From: Alteromonas sp. KUL49
Lineage (GTDB): Bacteria > Pseudomonadota > Gammaproteobacteria > Enterobacterales > Alteromonadaceae
Direction: 5' to 3'
Length of the DNA: 64,000 nt
NCBI RefSeq assembly: GCF_006538345.1
Contig: NZ_BJKL01000005.1
Span: 186,001 to 250,000, forward strand
In this document: positions 1 through 6,190 of the stretch, one piece after another
Position numbering within the stretch: position 1 is the first letter of the stretch
How the letters are laid out: every line of letters begins with the position of its first letter
Program-made: the position numbers and the translations under genes
Notes under the pieces: model-generated
Database searches by the model: none
What the model was told of the DNA's origin: nothing
The model's input: only the letters and a program-made list of their open reading frames with translations

Positions 1-383
1 TTCAACACAGCACCAAGCTCGGGCGAATTCCGGCAAAGCTAAGTAAGTCTTGTGTTGAGTTTTTGCAGCAATATCCATGGCCCGGAAATGTCAGACAACT
101 GCAAAATGCGTTGTTTAGGGCCTTATCGTTATTAGACGGTCATGAAATCACTAAAGAGGACATACAACTTCCCAGTTGTGCGCCTAGCGTGACCTATATT
201 GATGAGAATTTCGAAGGCACGCTGGATGAAGAAGTGAAAAAGTTTGAGAAAAATATGCTGAAGCGACTTTATCCTTACTATCCGAGTACTCGTCAATTGG
301 CTAAAAAACTCGGGCTAAGTCACACTGCTATTGCTAACAAGCTCAGAGAGTACGGTATTAACAAAGCGACAGTTAAGCTCTAA
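1..383 (+). CDS. tyrR: TyrR/PhhR-family aromatic amino acid regulator, C-terminal part (5' end outside window)
   Basis: The reading frame is open from base 3, so only the last ~127 codons are present. Visible are the end of the sigma-54-type AAA+ domain (YPWPGNVRQLQNA) and the terminal TyrR helix-turn-helix (STRQLAKKLGLSHTAIANKLREYG), which closely follows E. coli TyrR. The family binds Tyr, Phe or Trp and controls aromatic amino acid genes; PhhR orthologues activate phenylalanine and tyrosine catabolism. The next genes encode the last two tyrosine-degradation enzymes, so a PhhR-like role is the best inference. The TTG at 63 is internal and not a true start. The ACT, PAS and most of the AAA+ domain lie upstream of the window. 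Confidence 0.92.
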   Translation, partial: QHSTKLGRIPAKLSKSCVEFLQQYPWPGNVRQLQNALFRALSLLDGHEITKEDIQLPSCAPSVTYIDENFEGTLDEEVKKFEKNMLKRLYPYYPSTRQLAKKLGLSHTAIANKLREYGINKATVKL

Positions 384-400
384 ACCTTACCGATGTGTGA

Positions 401-418
401 TGTTTAAAATTGTTTACA
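401..418. promoter_or_regulatory. Candidate TyrR/PhhR box upstream of fahA
   Basis: TGTTTA-AAATTG-TTTACA matches the TyrR box consensus TGTAAA-N6-TTTACA at 10 of 12 defined positions and keeps the essential G-N14-C spacing. It lies 18 bp after the tyrR stop and about 200 bp before fahA, which fits control of the tyrosine catabolic genes by the adjacent regulator. No binding data; inferred from sequence. Confidence 0.55.
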
Positions 419-617
419 CAACGCCTCAAGTACCAGTATACGAGGCGTAAATACCGAACCTAACGTGCGCGGTGTATAGACTCCCTTACATGGCGCACTT
501 GTAATCTTCCCTCCACGACTTCTCAAATTCACGCATTCAATGGCATAACGTAAGTGTTATTTATTAATTGAGTCCAGTACGCCGTTATTGGCGTAGAAGC
601 TGGCTACAGGAATCCCG

Positions 618-1628
618 ATGAAATTAGCTACCTATAAAAATGATTCTCGCGACGGTCAACTTATGATCGTGTCACGTGACCTTACGAAAACCTGTAGCGC
701 TGAAGGAATTGCTCCCACCATGCAATATGCACTGGATAATTGGAGTAACTTGGTCAATTTGCTGGATGCGCGGTATCGCCAGTTGAACAACGATGAGATT
801 GATTCTATTGATTTCGACCAAACCCGATGTGAGTCTCCGTTACCTCGCGCATATCAATGGGCAGACGGAAGCGCTTATGTGAATCACGTTGAGCTAGTAA
901 GGAAAGCTCGCGGTGCCGAAATGCCAGAGAGTTTTTGGACAGATCCATTAATGTACCAAGGCGGCTCTGACGATTTTATTGGCCCACGTGACGATGTGAT
1001 TTTGCCCAGCGATGAATGGGGCATTGATTTTGAGGGTGAAGTTGCCGTGGTTACCGATGACGTGCCAATGGGATGTTCTGCTGAGCGGGGAGCTCAGAGT
1101 ATTCGGCTTCTCATGTTAGTCAATGACGTGTCACTGCGCGGACTAATTCCAGGTGAGCTGGCAAAAGGGTTTGGATTTTTCCAATCAAAACCCGCGTCTA
1201 GCTTCTCACCTGTGGCTGTAACGCCTGATGAGCTGGGTGATGCATGGCAGGGCAGTAAGGTACACCTGCCGCTGCGCTCAACCTACAATGGTAAGTTGTT
1301 TGGTAAACCTGAAGCCGGTGAAGATATGACTTTCGACTTCGGTCAACTCGTCGCTCATGCAGCAAAGAGTAGGAATCTCGGAGCAGGTGCTATTATTGGT
1401 TCAGGGACTGTATCAAATAAGCAGGGTACAGAACACGGTTCGGCAATCGGTGAGGGCGGTGTGGGTTATTCGTGTATTGCTGAAGTGCGAATGATCGAAA
1501 CTATCAGAGACGGAAAACCATCTACACCGTTTATGCAGTTTGGTGACAAGATCAAAATAGAGATGCTTGATAATTCGGGTGATTCAATTTTTGGCGCTAT
1601 CGAGCAACAAGTAAAACCACTAGCGTAA
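618..1628 (+). CDS. fahA: Fumarylacetoacetate hydrolase family protein (fumarylacetoacetase)
   Basis: A 336-residue FAH-fold protein, expected to split fumarylacetoacetate into fumarate and acetoacetate, the last step of tyrosine/homogentisate degradation, in the cytosol. The C-terminal two thirds carries the FAH core, with the metal-binding acidic segment DFEGEVAVV near residue 140 and GSGTVSNK near 257. The length suits the short bacterial fumarylacetoacetase type rather than the ~420-residue animal type. The ATG is preceded by AGGAA at 609-613. maiA follows after 19 bp, so the two genes form a catabolic unit; the homogentisate dioxygenase that normally completes the pathway is not in the window. 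A TyrR-like box lies upstream at 401-418. Confidence 0.88.
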   Translation: MKLATYKNDSRDGQLMIVSRDLTKTCSAEGIAPTMQYALDNWSNLVNLLDARYRQLNNDEIDSIDFDQTRCESPLPRAYQWADGSAYVNHVELVRKARGAEMPESFWTDPLMYQGGSDDFIGPRDDVILPSDEWGIDFEGEVAVVTDDVPMGCSAERGAQSIRLLMLVNDVSLRGLIPGELAKGFGFFQSKPASSFSPVAVTPDELGDAWQGSKVHLPLRSTYNGKLFGKPEAGEDMTFDFGQLVAHAAKSRNLGAGAIIGSGTVSNKQGTEHGSAIGEGGVGYSCIAEVRMIETIRDGKPSTPFMQFGDKIKIEMLDNSGDSIFGAIEQQVKPLA

Positions 1629-1647
1629 CACGACGGCTAAGGAGCGT

Positions 1648-2307
1648 ATGATGAGTCTAAAATTATATGGATACTGGCGCTCCACTGCGTCTTACCGAGT
1701 GCGTATTGCATTAAATTTAAAGGGCGTGGCCTATGAATACATACCCGTTCATTTGGTAAACAATGGTGGAGAGCAGCATCAGGATGCTTACAAGCAACTC
1801 AACCCTAATGGACTAGTGCCCACGTTTGTTGATGATCAAGAGGATGTTATTCTTAATCAATCCATGGCAATTATCGAATACTTGGATGAACGATTCGACG
1901 GAAAGGGGCGTCTACTGCCTGCGCATGCCACTGAGCGAGCGAGAGTGAGAGCTCTAGCGCAGGATATTGCTTGTGATATCCAGCCTCTAGGCAATCTCAG
2001 GGTACTAAATGCGTTAAAAGAGAATTACAAACTCACACAGCCTGAAGCATTTGCATGGGCCGCTAATTGGATTCAAAAAGGGTTTGATGGCATTGAAAAG
2101 CGCTTAGCAACACAAGCTGGAAAGTACTGTTTTGACTTTGATGTGACGTTGGCGGATGTGTGCCTGATACCACAGGTATACAATGCAATGCGATTCGGTG
2201 TTGATATGAGTCGCTATCCACTCATTAGTAAAATTGCAAAAAACTGCAACGAGTTAGAAGCGTTTATTGCGGCTCATCCAGATAATCAACCTGACGCCGA
2301 TAGCTAA
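1648..2307 (+). CDS. maiA: Maleylacetoacetate isomerase (zeta-class glutathione transferase)
   Basis: A 219-residue protein that isomerises maleylacetoacetate to fumarylacetoacetate using glutathione, supplying the substrate of the preceding gene product. The N-terminal thioredoxin-like domain carries the zeta-GST signature RSTASYRVRIALNLKG (residues ~11-26), followed by NPNGLVPT and the NQSMAIIEYLDE glutathione-contact segment; the rest is the all-helical GST domain. AAGGAG at 1639-1644 precedes two adjacent ATGs (1648, 1651), and either could be used. The stop codon sits inside a terminator hairpin shared with the convergent Lrp gene. Confidence 0.93.
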   Translation: MMSLKLYGYWRSTASYRVRIALNLKGVAYEYIPVHLVNNGGEQHQDAYKQLNPNGLVPTFVDDQEDVILNQSMAIIEYLDERFDGKGRLLPAHATERARVRALAQDIACDIQPLGNLRVLNALKENYKLTQPEAFAWAANWIQKGFDGIEKRLATQAGKYCFDFDVTLADVCLIPQVYNAMRFGVDMSRYPLISKIAKNCNELEAFIAAHPDNQPDADS

Positions 2308-2323
2308 TGCTATTGGCGTTTTA
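2294..2323. terminator. Bidirectional terminator overlapping the maiA and Lrp gene ends
   Basis: Imperfect 11-bp stem, ACGCCGATAGC (2294-2304), loop TAAT, GCTATTGGCGT (2309-2319), followed by TTTTA. The stem covers the last maiA codons and the stop of the convergent Lrp-family gene, whose stop codons are only 2 bp apart. Confidence 0.75.
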
Positions 2324-2777
2324 TAGGGAGTTCAGTAGTGTCTTTCACTTGCTTTAAGGCGAATGTTGAACTCAAATGATCGACCAGGGGGAGGTGAGTG
2401 AGTTTGGTTTTAAGAATGTACTCGTACTCTTCAATGCTCTCTACCACGACTTTTAACAAATAGTCTTTTTCACCACTGGTGGTATGGCACTCGACAATCT
2501 CGTCTATCCCTTGTACCGCATTTTCAAAATCAGTGAGTGAATCTCCATCGTGATTCTTTAAAGTGACATAAATAAAAACAGATACCCCAAGATTGAGTTT
2601 CTTACTGTCTAACAAGGTCACTTTTCTGAGAATAATACCGTCGGCTTCCATGCGCTTTACTCTTCGCCAGCAAGGTGTATGAGATAACCCTACCTGCTGA
2701 CTCAAATCCGCCATTGAGACGGTTGCATCTTGTTGAAGAACACGAAGTATTTCCCTATCGAACTTGTCTAATTTCAT
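2310..2777 (-). CDS. Lrp/AsnC family transcriptional regulator
   Basis: A 155-residue protein of normal Lrp length. An N-terminal winged HTH (LDKFDREILRVLQQDATVSMADLSQQVGLSHTPCWRRVKRME) is followed by a RAM/ligand-binding domain with the typical HTTSGEKDYLLKVVV segment. Lrp proteins sense amino acids, often leucine, as octamers. It is transcribed away from a leucine dehydrogenase gene across a 188-bp AT-rich region, so it probably controls that gene (BkdR/LdhR-like role, inferred). The start is the only reasonable ATG. Overlap with a terminator at its 3' end ties it to maiA only by position. Confidence 0.9.
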   Translation of the reverse strand: MKLDKFDREILRVLQQDATVSMADLSQQVGLSHTPCWRRVKRMEADGIILRKVTLLDSKKLNLGVSVFIYVTLKNHDGDSLTDFENAVQGIDEIVECHTTSGEKDYLLKVVVESIEEYEYILKTKLTHLPLVDHLSSTFALKQVKDTTELPIKRQ

Positions 2778-2965
2778 GAGTTTATTTCCAACACCTTTAT
2801 GATATTTATTATATATAAAAATAAATCATAGGATAGATATCCTAGAAGATTTATCTTAGGCAGTGTGTAGTTTCATCTATACATTTCAGTTCAACTAAGT
2901 TAGCAAGGTTTGTCCTCACATAAATTCGCTACACTTGAGAAAAATTTTTTATAAGAAAGAGTCCA
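2778..2965. promoter_or_regulatory. Divergent Lrp / leucine dehydrogenase control region
   Basis: 188 bp, very AT-rich, with several partial dyads: ATGAT...ATCAT around 2801-2829, AGGAT-AGAT-ATCCT at 2829-2842 and CCT..AAGAT-TT-ATCTT..AGG at 2841-2860. Lrp-family proteins bind degenerate AT-rich 15-bp dyads, so these are candidate operators. I cannot assign exact boxes or promoters with confidence. Confidence 0.4.
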
Positions 2966-4024
2966 ATGTCGGTATTTCAACATCCTGAATTTGATAGTCA
3001 TGAACACGTAGCCTTCTACAACGATGATAAAGCAGGTTTGCAAGCTATTATTGCCGTACACAACACCAACCTGGGTCCTGCGTTAGGTGGTTGTCGAATG
3101 TGGACTTATGCCGACAGCAATGAAGCACTCAATGATGTACTTCGTCTTTCAAAAGGAATGACTTACAAAGCCGCTATGGCAAATCTTGCGCTAGGCGGTG
3201 GTAAGTCTGTCATTATCGGGAATCCAAGAACGCAAAAAACACCAGAAATGATGTCTGCTATGGGCGAGTTTGTTGCGTCTTTAGGCGGGAAATATTTCAC
3301 TGCAGAGGATTCTGGTATTGCTGTCAGCGATTTAAAAATCATGTCACAGCACTCTGATTATATTGCGGGAATTCACGCAAAGTACCATTACGCTGGTGAA
3401 CAAGCTGATGGAAACCCCGCGCCGTCAACAGCCTATGGTGTGTTTGTTGGTTTGAAATCATCTGTTGAATTTGGATTAAATCAGAGTCTCAAAGGCGTTC
3501 GAGTAGGTATCCAAGGGATGGGACATGTTGGTTATCGTCTCGCTGAACATCTACATCGCGAAGGTGCTGAGTTATTTGTTGCTGATATCTTTCCTGAAGG
3601 CGTAGACAAGGCCGTTTCAAATCTTGGCGCTACTGCGGTCTCGCCTGAGGAAATAATGAGCCTAGATGTGGACGTATTGGCGCCTTGTGCTTTGGGTGCC
3701 ACCGTTAATGAGCAGTCCATCGATGCGATTAAAGCAAAAGTCATTGCTGGCGCGGCAAATAACCAGCTCTCTACAGAGTCTATTGGCGAGAAATTGCTTG
3801 AACGAGGTATTTTGTACGCACCAGACTATGTAATAAATGCCGGTGGGGTTATCGACATTTTCCACCAACGCATGGAAACGAGTTCAAATGATGCAATGCG
3901 CGCACACATCGAAGAGATTGGTAGCACGCTAAAAGACATCTACACGCGCTCTACGCAGACTAAACAAGCCACCAATCGTGTAGCAAATGTCATGGCGGAA
4001 GAACGATTTTCCAATAAGGCTTGA
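2966..4024 (+). CDS. ldh: Leucine dehydrogenase (Glu/Leu/Phe/Val dehydrogenase family)
   Basis: A 352-residue NAD-dependent amino acid dehydrogenase that oxidatively deaminates branched-chain amino acids to 2-oxo acids plus ammonia. The N-terminal catalytic domain has GPALGGCRMW, SKGMTYKAAMANLALGGGKSV (catalytic and substrate-binding lysines) and the TAEDSG segment. The C-terminal Rossmann domain has GIQGMGHVGYRLAEHL. Length matches bacterial leucine dehydrogenases (~350), not glutamate dehydrogenase (~420-450). It is divergent from an Lrp-family regulator, as commonly seen for branched-chain catabolism. The symbol is one of several in use (ldh/bcd/leuDH). The ffs promoter overlaps its stop codon. 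Confidence 0.9.
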   Translation: MSVFQHPEFDSHEHVAFYNDDKAGLQAIIAVHNTNLGPALGGCRMWTYADSNEALNDVLRLSKGMTYKAAMANLALGGGKSVIIGNPRTQKTPEMMSAMGEFVASLGGKYFTAEDSGIAVSDLKIMSQHSDYIAGIHAKYHYAGEQADGNPAPSTAYGVFVGLKSSVEFGLNQSLKGVRVGIQGMGHVGYRLAEHLHREGAELFVADIFPEGVDKAVSNLGATAVSPEEIMSLDVDVLAPCALGATVNEQSIDAIKAKVIAGAANNQLSTESIGEKLLERGILYAPDYVINAGGVIDIFHQRMETSSNDAMRAHIEEIGSTLKDIYTRSTQTKQATNRVANVMAEERFSNKA

Positions 4025-4049
4025 AACTTAGCAGTCAAATCGTCATAAT
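4021..4049 (+). promoter_or_regulatory. Probable sigma-70 promoter of the SRP RNA gene
   Basis: TTGAAA (4021-4026), 17-bp spacer, CATAAT (4044-4049), followed at once by the GC-rich discriminator GCGCGGCGCGC typical of growth-rate-controlled stable RNA promoters. The -35 contains the TGA stop of the leucine dehydrogenase gene. Confidence 0.65.
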
Positions 4050-4094
4050 GCGCGGCGCGCTCAGGGTGGCGCGTCACCAACGCCCGATTTCAAT

Positions 4095-4206
4095 GGTGGA
4101 CTCTTGGTCCTCCCGCAATGATACTTTGTGAACCCGGTCAGGCCCGGAAGGGAGCAGCCGCAGCAGACGACTCATGTGCCGGGATGTGGCTGGGAGTTCG
4201 CCACCC
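4095..4206 (+). ncRNA. ffs: 4.5S RNA (small bacterial signal recognition particle RNA)
   Basis: The sequence contains the invariant SRP domain IV core GGTCAGGCCCGGAAGGGAGC, then AGCAG and the matching side GTGCCGGGATGTGGCTGG, nearly as in E. coli 4.5S. The terminal helix closes between GGTGG (4095-4099) and CCACC (~4200-4204), giving ~112 nt like the E. coli RNA. It binds Ffh for co-translational membrane targeting. The ~40 nt between promoter and mature 5' end would be removed by processing. No clear T-tract terminator follows. Ends are accurate to a few bases. Confidence 0.95.
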
Positions 4207-4220
4207 AAACTCCACAATAC

Positions 4221-4520
4221 TTATTCTTTAGCTTCCTCATCGCTTTGCTTTTCCGATGAATCCTTAGTTTCATCTAAAAACTTTATTGCCTTCTCAACGG
4301 CATGAGCCACGTTCATTTCCATTTGATTGCGTTCGCTCTGTGGTAAGTAAAATGCCATATCAACCTCGTAGCGTATGTATCGCGGTGGTACTTGATTCAG
4401 CGTAAGGCAGCAGATATCAGCGAGGTAGTCAGCAGAATGAGATTTATCGAGTCCTAGCTCGGTAATCCGGTCTAAAACCAAATGCTCATAATAGTTGTGA
4501 ATATCATCATCTAACTTCAT
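4221..4520 (-). CDS. ComFB family protein
   Basis: A 99-residue acidic protein with the ComFB signature: DDIHNYYEHLVLDRI at the N terminus, a cysteine-containing DYLADICCLTLNQVPPRYIRYEVDMAFYL core, and a charged, disordered C-terminal tail. ComFB proteins were named from the Bacillus comF operon; some are reported as cyclic-di-nucleotide binders, but the role in gammaproteobacteria is not established. AAGGGA precedes the ATG at good distance. It converges on the SRP RNA gene. Confidence 0.8.
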   Translation of the reverse strand: MKLDDDIHNYYEHLVLDRITELGLDKSHSADYLADICCLTLNQVPPRYIRYEVDMAFYLPQSERNQMEMNVAHAVEKAIKFLDETKDSSEKQSDEEAKE

Positions 4521-4666
4521 TAATGTTTCCCTTCTATTGGATATTTCTGTTGAAGCGCTGTGGCCAGTGCAAATTGATGTTAATAAAAGGTATAGCCGTT
4601 ATTTTGTCGATGTCGAGTGTCCAGTGTTAGAATTCAGAGTGATACAAACAACAAGAACGACAGAAA

Positions 4667-5773
4667 ATGAAAAAAAATATCGAGCCATGTTACTACGGTG
4701 ACTACTTGCATTTAGACAAGTTACTTGGTGCCCAAGAACCGCAGAGTGCTAAGTACGGTGACGAAGCGCATGAAGAAACATTGTTTATTATTGTGCATCA
4801 AGTTTACGAGCTCTGGTTTAAGCAGGTCTTGCATGAATTGAATTCAGTGATCGATACCTTTAATCAACCGTCGGTAAAAGACCAGCAACTTACACAAGTG
4901 GTTCATCGACTCCACCGAGTCATTCAAATCCAGAAGTTAATGAATGACCAAATAGCCGTCATGGAAACTATGACACCTCAGCAGTTTTTATCGTTTCGTG
5001 ACTACTTGGTGCCAGCGTCTGGATTTCAAAGTATTCAGTTTAAACGGTTAGAAATTTCACTCGGTTTGAAACGAGAATTCAGAATAGATTTTGATAAACA
5101 GAGTTTCTACAACCGATTAGCGGCAAAAGACCGTCAATTACTTGAAGCGTTAGAAGAGAAGCCTAGTTTATTTGATTTAGTCGATGCTTGGTTAGCACGA
5201 ATGCCACTGTTACAGATGGACGGCTTCGCATTTTGGGATTACTACAAAAATGCGACCGAGAGCATGTTGTCTGATGACCAGGAGACCATTTCGACAAATA
5301 CAACATTGAGCAACAAGGAAAGACAGCAAGAACTCATTGATTTGGAACGTACTAAGGAAAGCTTTGATGCGCTGTTTTCTCATGACAAGTATGAATCGCT
5401 GAGAAAAGAAGGAAAGTTTAGGTTGAGCCACGATGCTATGCTTTCAGCGTTGTTTATCAAACAATATTCTGAAGAACCTATTTTTAACCTTCCCTTTCAG
5501 CTTATTACTGCACTCACAGAGGTCGACGAACAACTCACTATTTGGCGTTACCGACATGCAATGATGGTTCAACGTATGCTGGGAACTAAGATAGGCACAG
5601 GTGGTTCGTCCGGGCATCATTATTTGAAGAAGACGACAGATTCCAACAGAATATTTTTAGACTTCTTTAACATGGCGACATTTCTTTTGCCTAAAGACAG
5701 CTTGCCCCAATTACCTGTCTCGGTGAAAAACTTACTTGGGTTCCATTTGCAGGTAAGCGGTAGTGAGCTTTAA
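4667..5773 (+). CDS. kynA: Tryptophan 2,3-dioxygenase
   Basis: A 368-residue haem enzyme that opens the indole ring of tryptophan to N-formylkynurenine, the first step of the kynurenine pathway. Family hallmarks: CYYGDYLHLDKLLGAQ, EETLFIIVHQVYELWFKQVLHEL (substrate pocket and distal His), FLSFRDYLVPASGFQS, WRYRHAMMVQRMLGTKIGTGGSSGHHYLKKT (proximal haem region and active-site loop). The C-terminal extension is near the bacterial norm. No kynU/kynB in the window, so the rest of the pathway lies elsewhere. The ATG has no obvious Shine-Dalgarno sequence; the upstream 146 bp hold no promoter I can name. Confidence 0.96.
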   Translation: MKKNIEPCYYGDYLHLDKLLGAQEPQSAKYGDEAHEETLFIIVHQVYELWFKQVLHELNSVIDTFNQPSVKDQQLTQVVHRLHRVIQIQKLMNDQIAVMETMTPQQFLSFRDYLVPASGFQSIQFKRLEISLGLKREFRIDFDKQSFYNRLAAKDRQLLEALEEKPSLFDLVDAWLARMPLLQMDGFAFWDYYKNATESMLSDDQETISTNTTLSNKERQQELIDLERTKESFDALFSHDKYESLRKEGKFRLSHDAMLSALFIKQYSEEPIFNLPFQLITALTEVDEQLTIWRYRHAMMVQRMLGTKIGTGGSSGHHYLKKTTDSNRIFLDFFNMATFLLPKDSLPQLPVSVKNLLGFHLQVSGSEL

Positions 5774-5788
5774 CTGACTAACAAGGTC

Positions 5789-5824
5789 TAGCGTGCTAGA
5801 GAATTTGTATTTTTCAGCACGCTA
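5789..5824. terminator. Terminator-like hairpin after kynA
   Basis: A perfect 9-bp stem, TAGCGTGCT (5789-5797) and AGCACGCTA (5816-5824), with an 18-nt loop. No T-tract follows on either strand, so termination is uncertain. Confidence 0.4.
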
Positions 5825-5992
5825 AGCTGCTGTGCGTTTGTTTAAATATTACACAATATGTTGGCATTGTTACTTTTGAAGTATTTAAGCGGTTAATGGT
5901 CTATTTAGTCAAAAGTTCAACGGTTCTATATAACTATTTAATTGGCTATAAATTGAGCTGTGTTGCTTGATTTCTGTGATCTTCCTGTAAAC

Positions 5993-6010
5993 TGTAAGTT
6001 AAGATTTACA
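5993..6010. promoter_or_regulatory. Strong candidate TyrR/PhhR box upstream of the TonB-dependent receptor gene
   Basis: TGTAAG-TTAAGA-TTTACA matches TGTAAA-N6-TTTACA at 11 of 12 positions with correct G-N14-C spacing. A second TGTAAA half-site at 5986-5991 makes an outer 7-bp dyad (CTGTAAA ... TTTACAG). A possible -10 (TAAACT, 5988-5993) overlaps it. It lies ~180 bp before the receptor start. Inferred from sequence only. Confidence 0.6.
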
Positions 6011-6041
6011 GCTTTCAAAAAAACTCGAAAAAAAAATGAAC

Positions 6042-6183
6042 TTTTGAAAGTCCCTCGCCTGATCGCGGTTGACCCATCGGACGTGATGTGTTTATTATCT
6101 TCGTGAGGCTTAGACCTTACTAATAATATAAGTCGCTAAAAAGCGATTTAAACACACACTAAAAAATTTAGTGGTCCAGGGAG
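6042..6183 (+). promoter_or_regulatory. Structured 5' leader of the TonB-dependent receptor gene
   Basis: Base 6042-6063 holds a motif, TTTTGAAAG then TCCCTCGCCTGAT, that also occurs before the TonB operon (12007-12028; 17 of 22 identical). It runs into a weak hairpin CTGAT ... ATCGG. Two further hairpins precede the gene: AAGTCGCT/AGCGATTT (6130-6149) and CACTAAA-AAA-TTTAGTG (6157-6173). The ribosome site AGGGAGA follows at 6178-6184. Likely a regulatory or stabilising leader. The rest of the 417-bp gap holds the TyrR-like box and the kynA hairpin and nothing else I can name. Confidence 0.45.
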
Positions 6184-6190
6184 ACAATAC

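Noticed and set aside
2866..2883. TyrR-like site before leucine dehydrogenase (TGTAGT-TTCATC-TATACA)
   Set aside because: Too many mismatches to the consensus; the adjacent Lrp-family regulator is the more likely controller.
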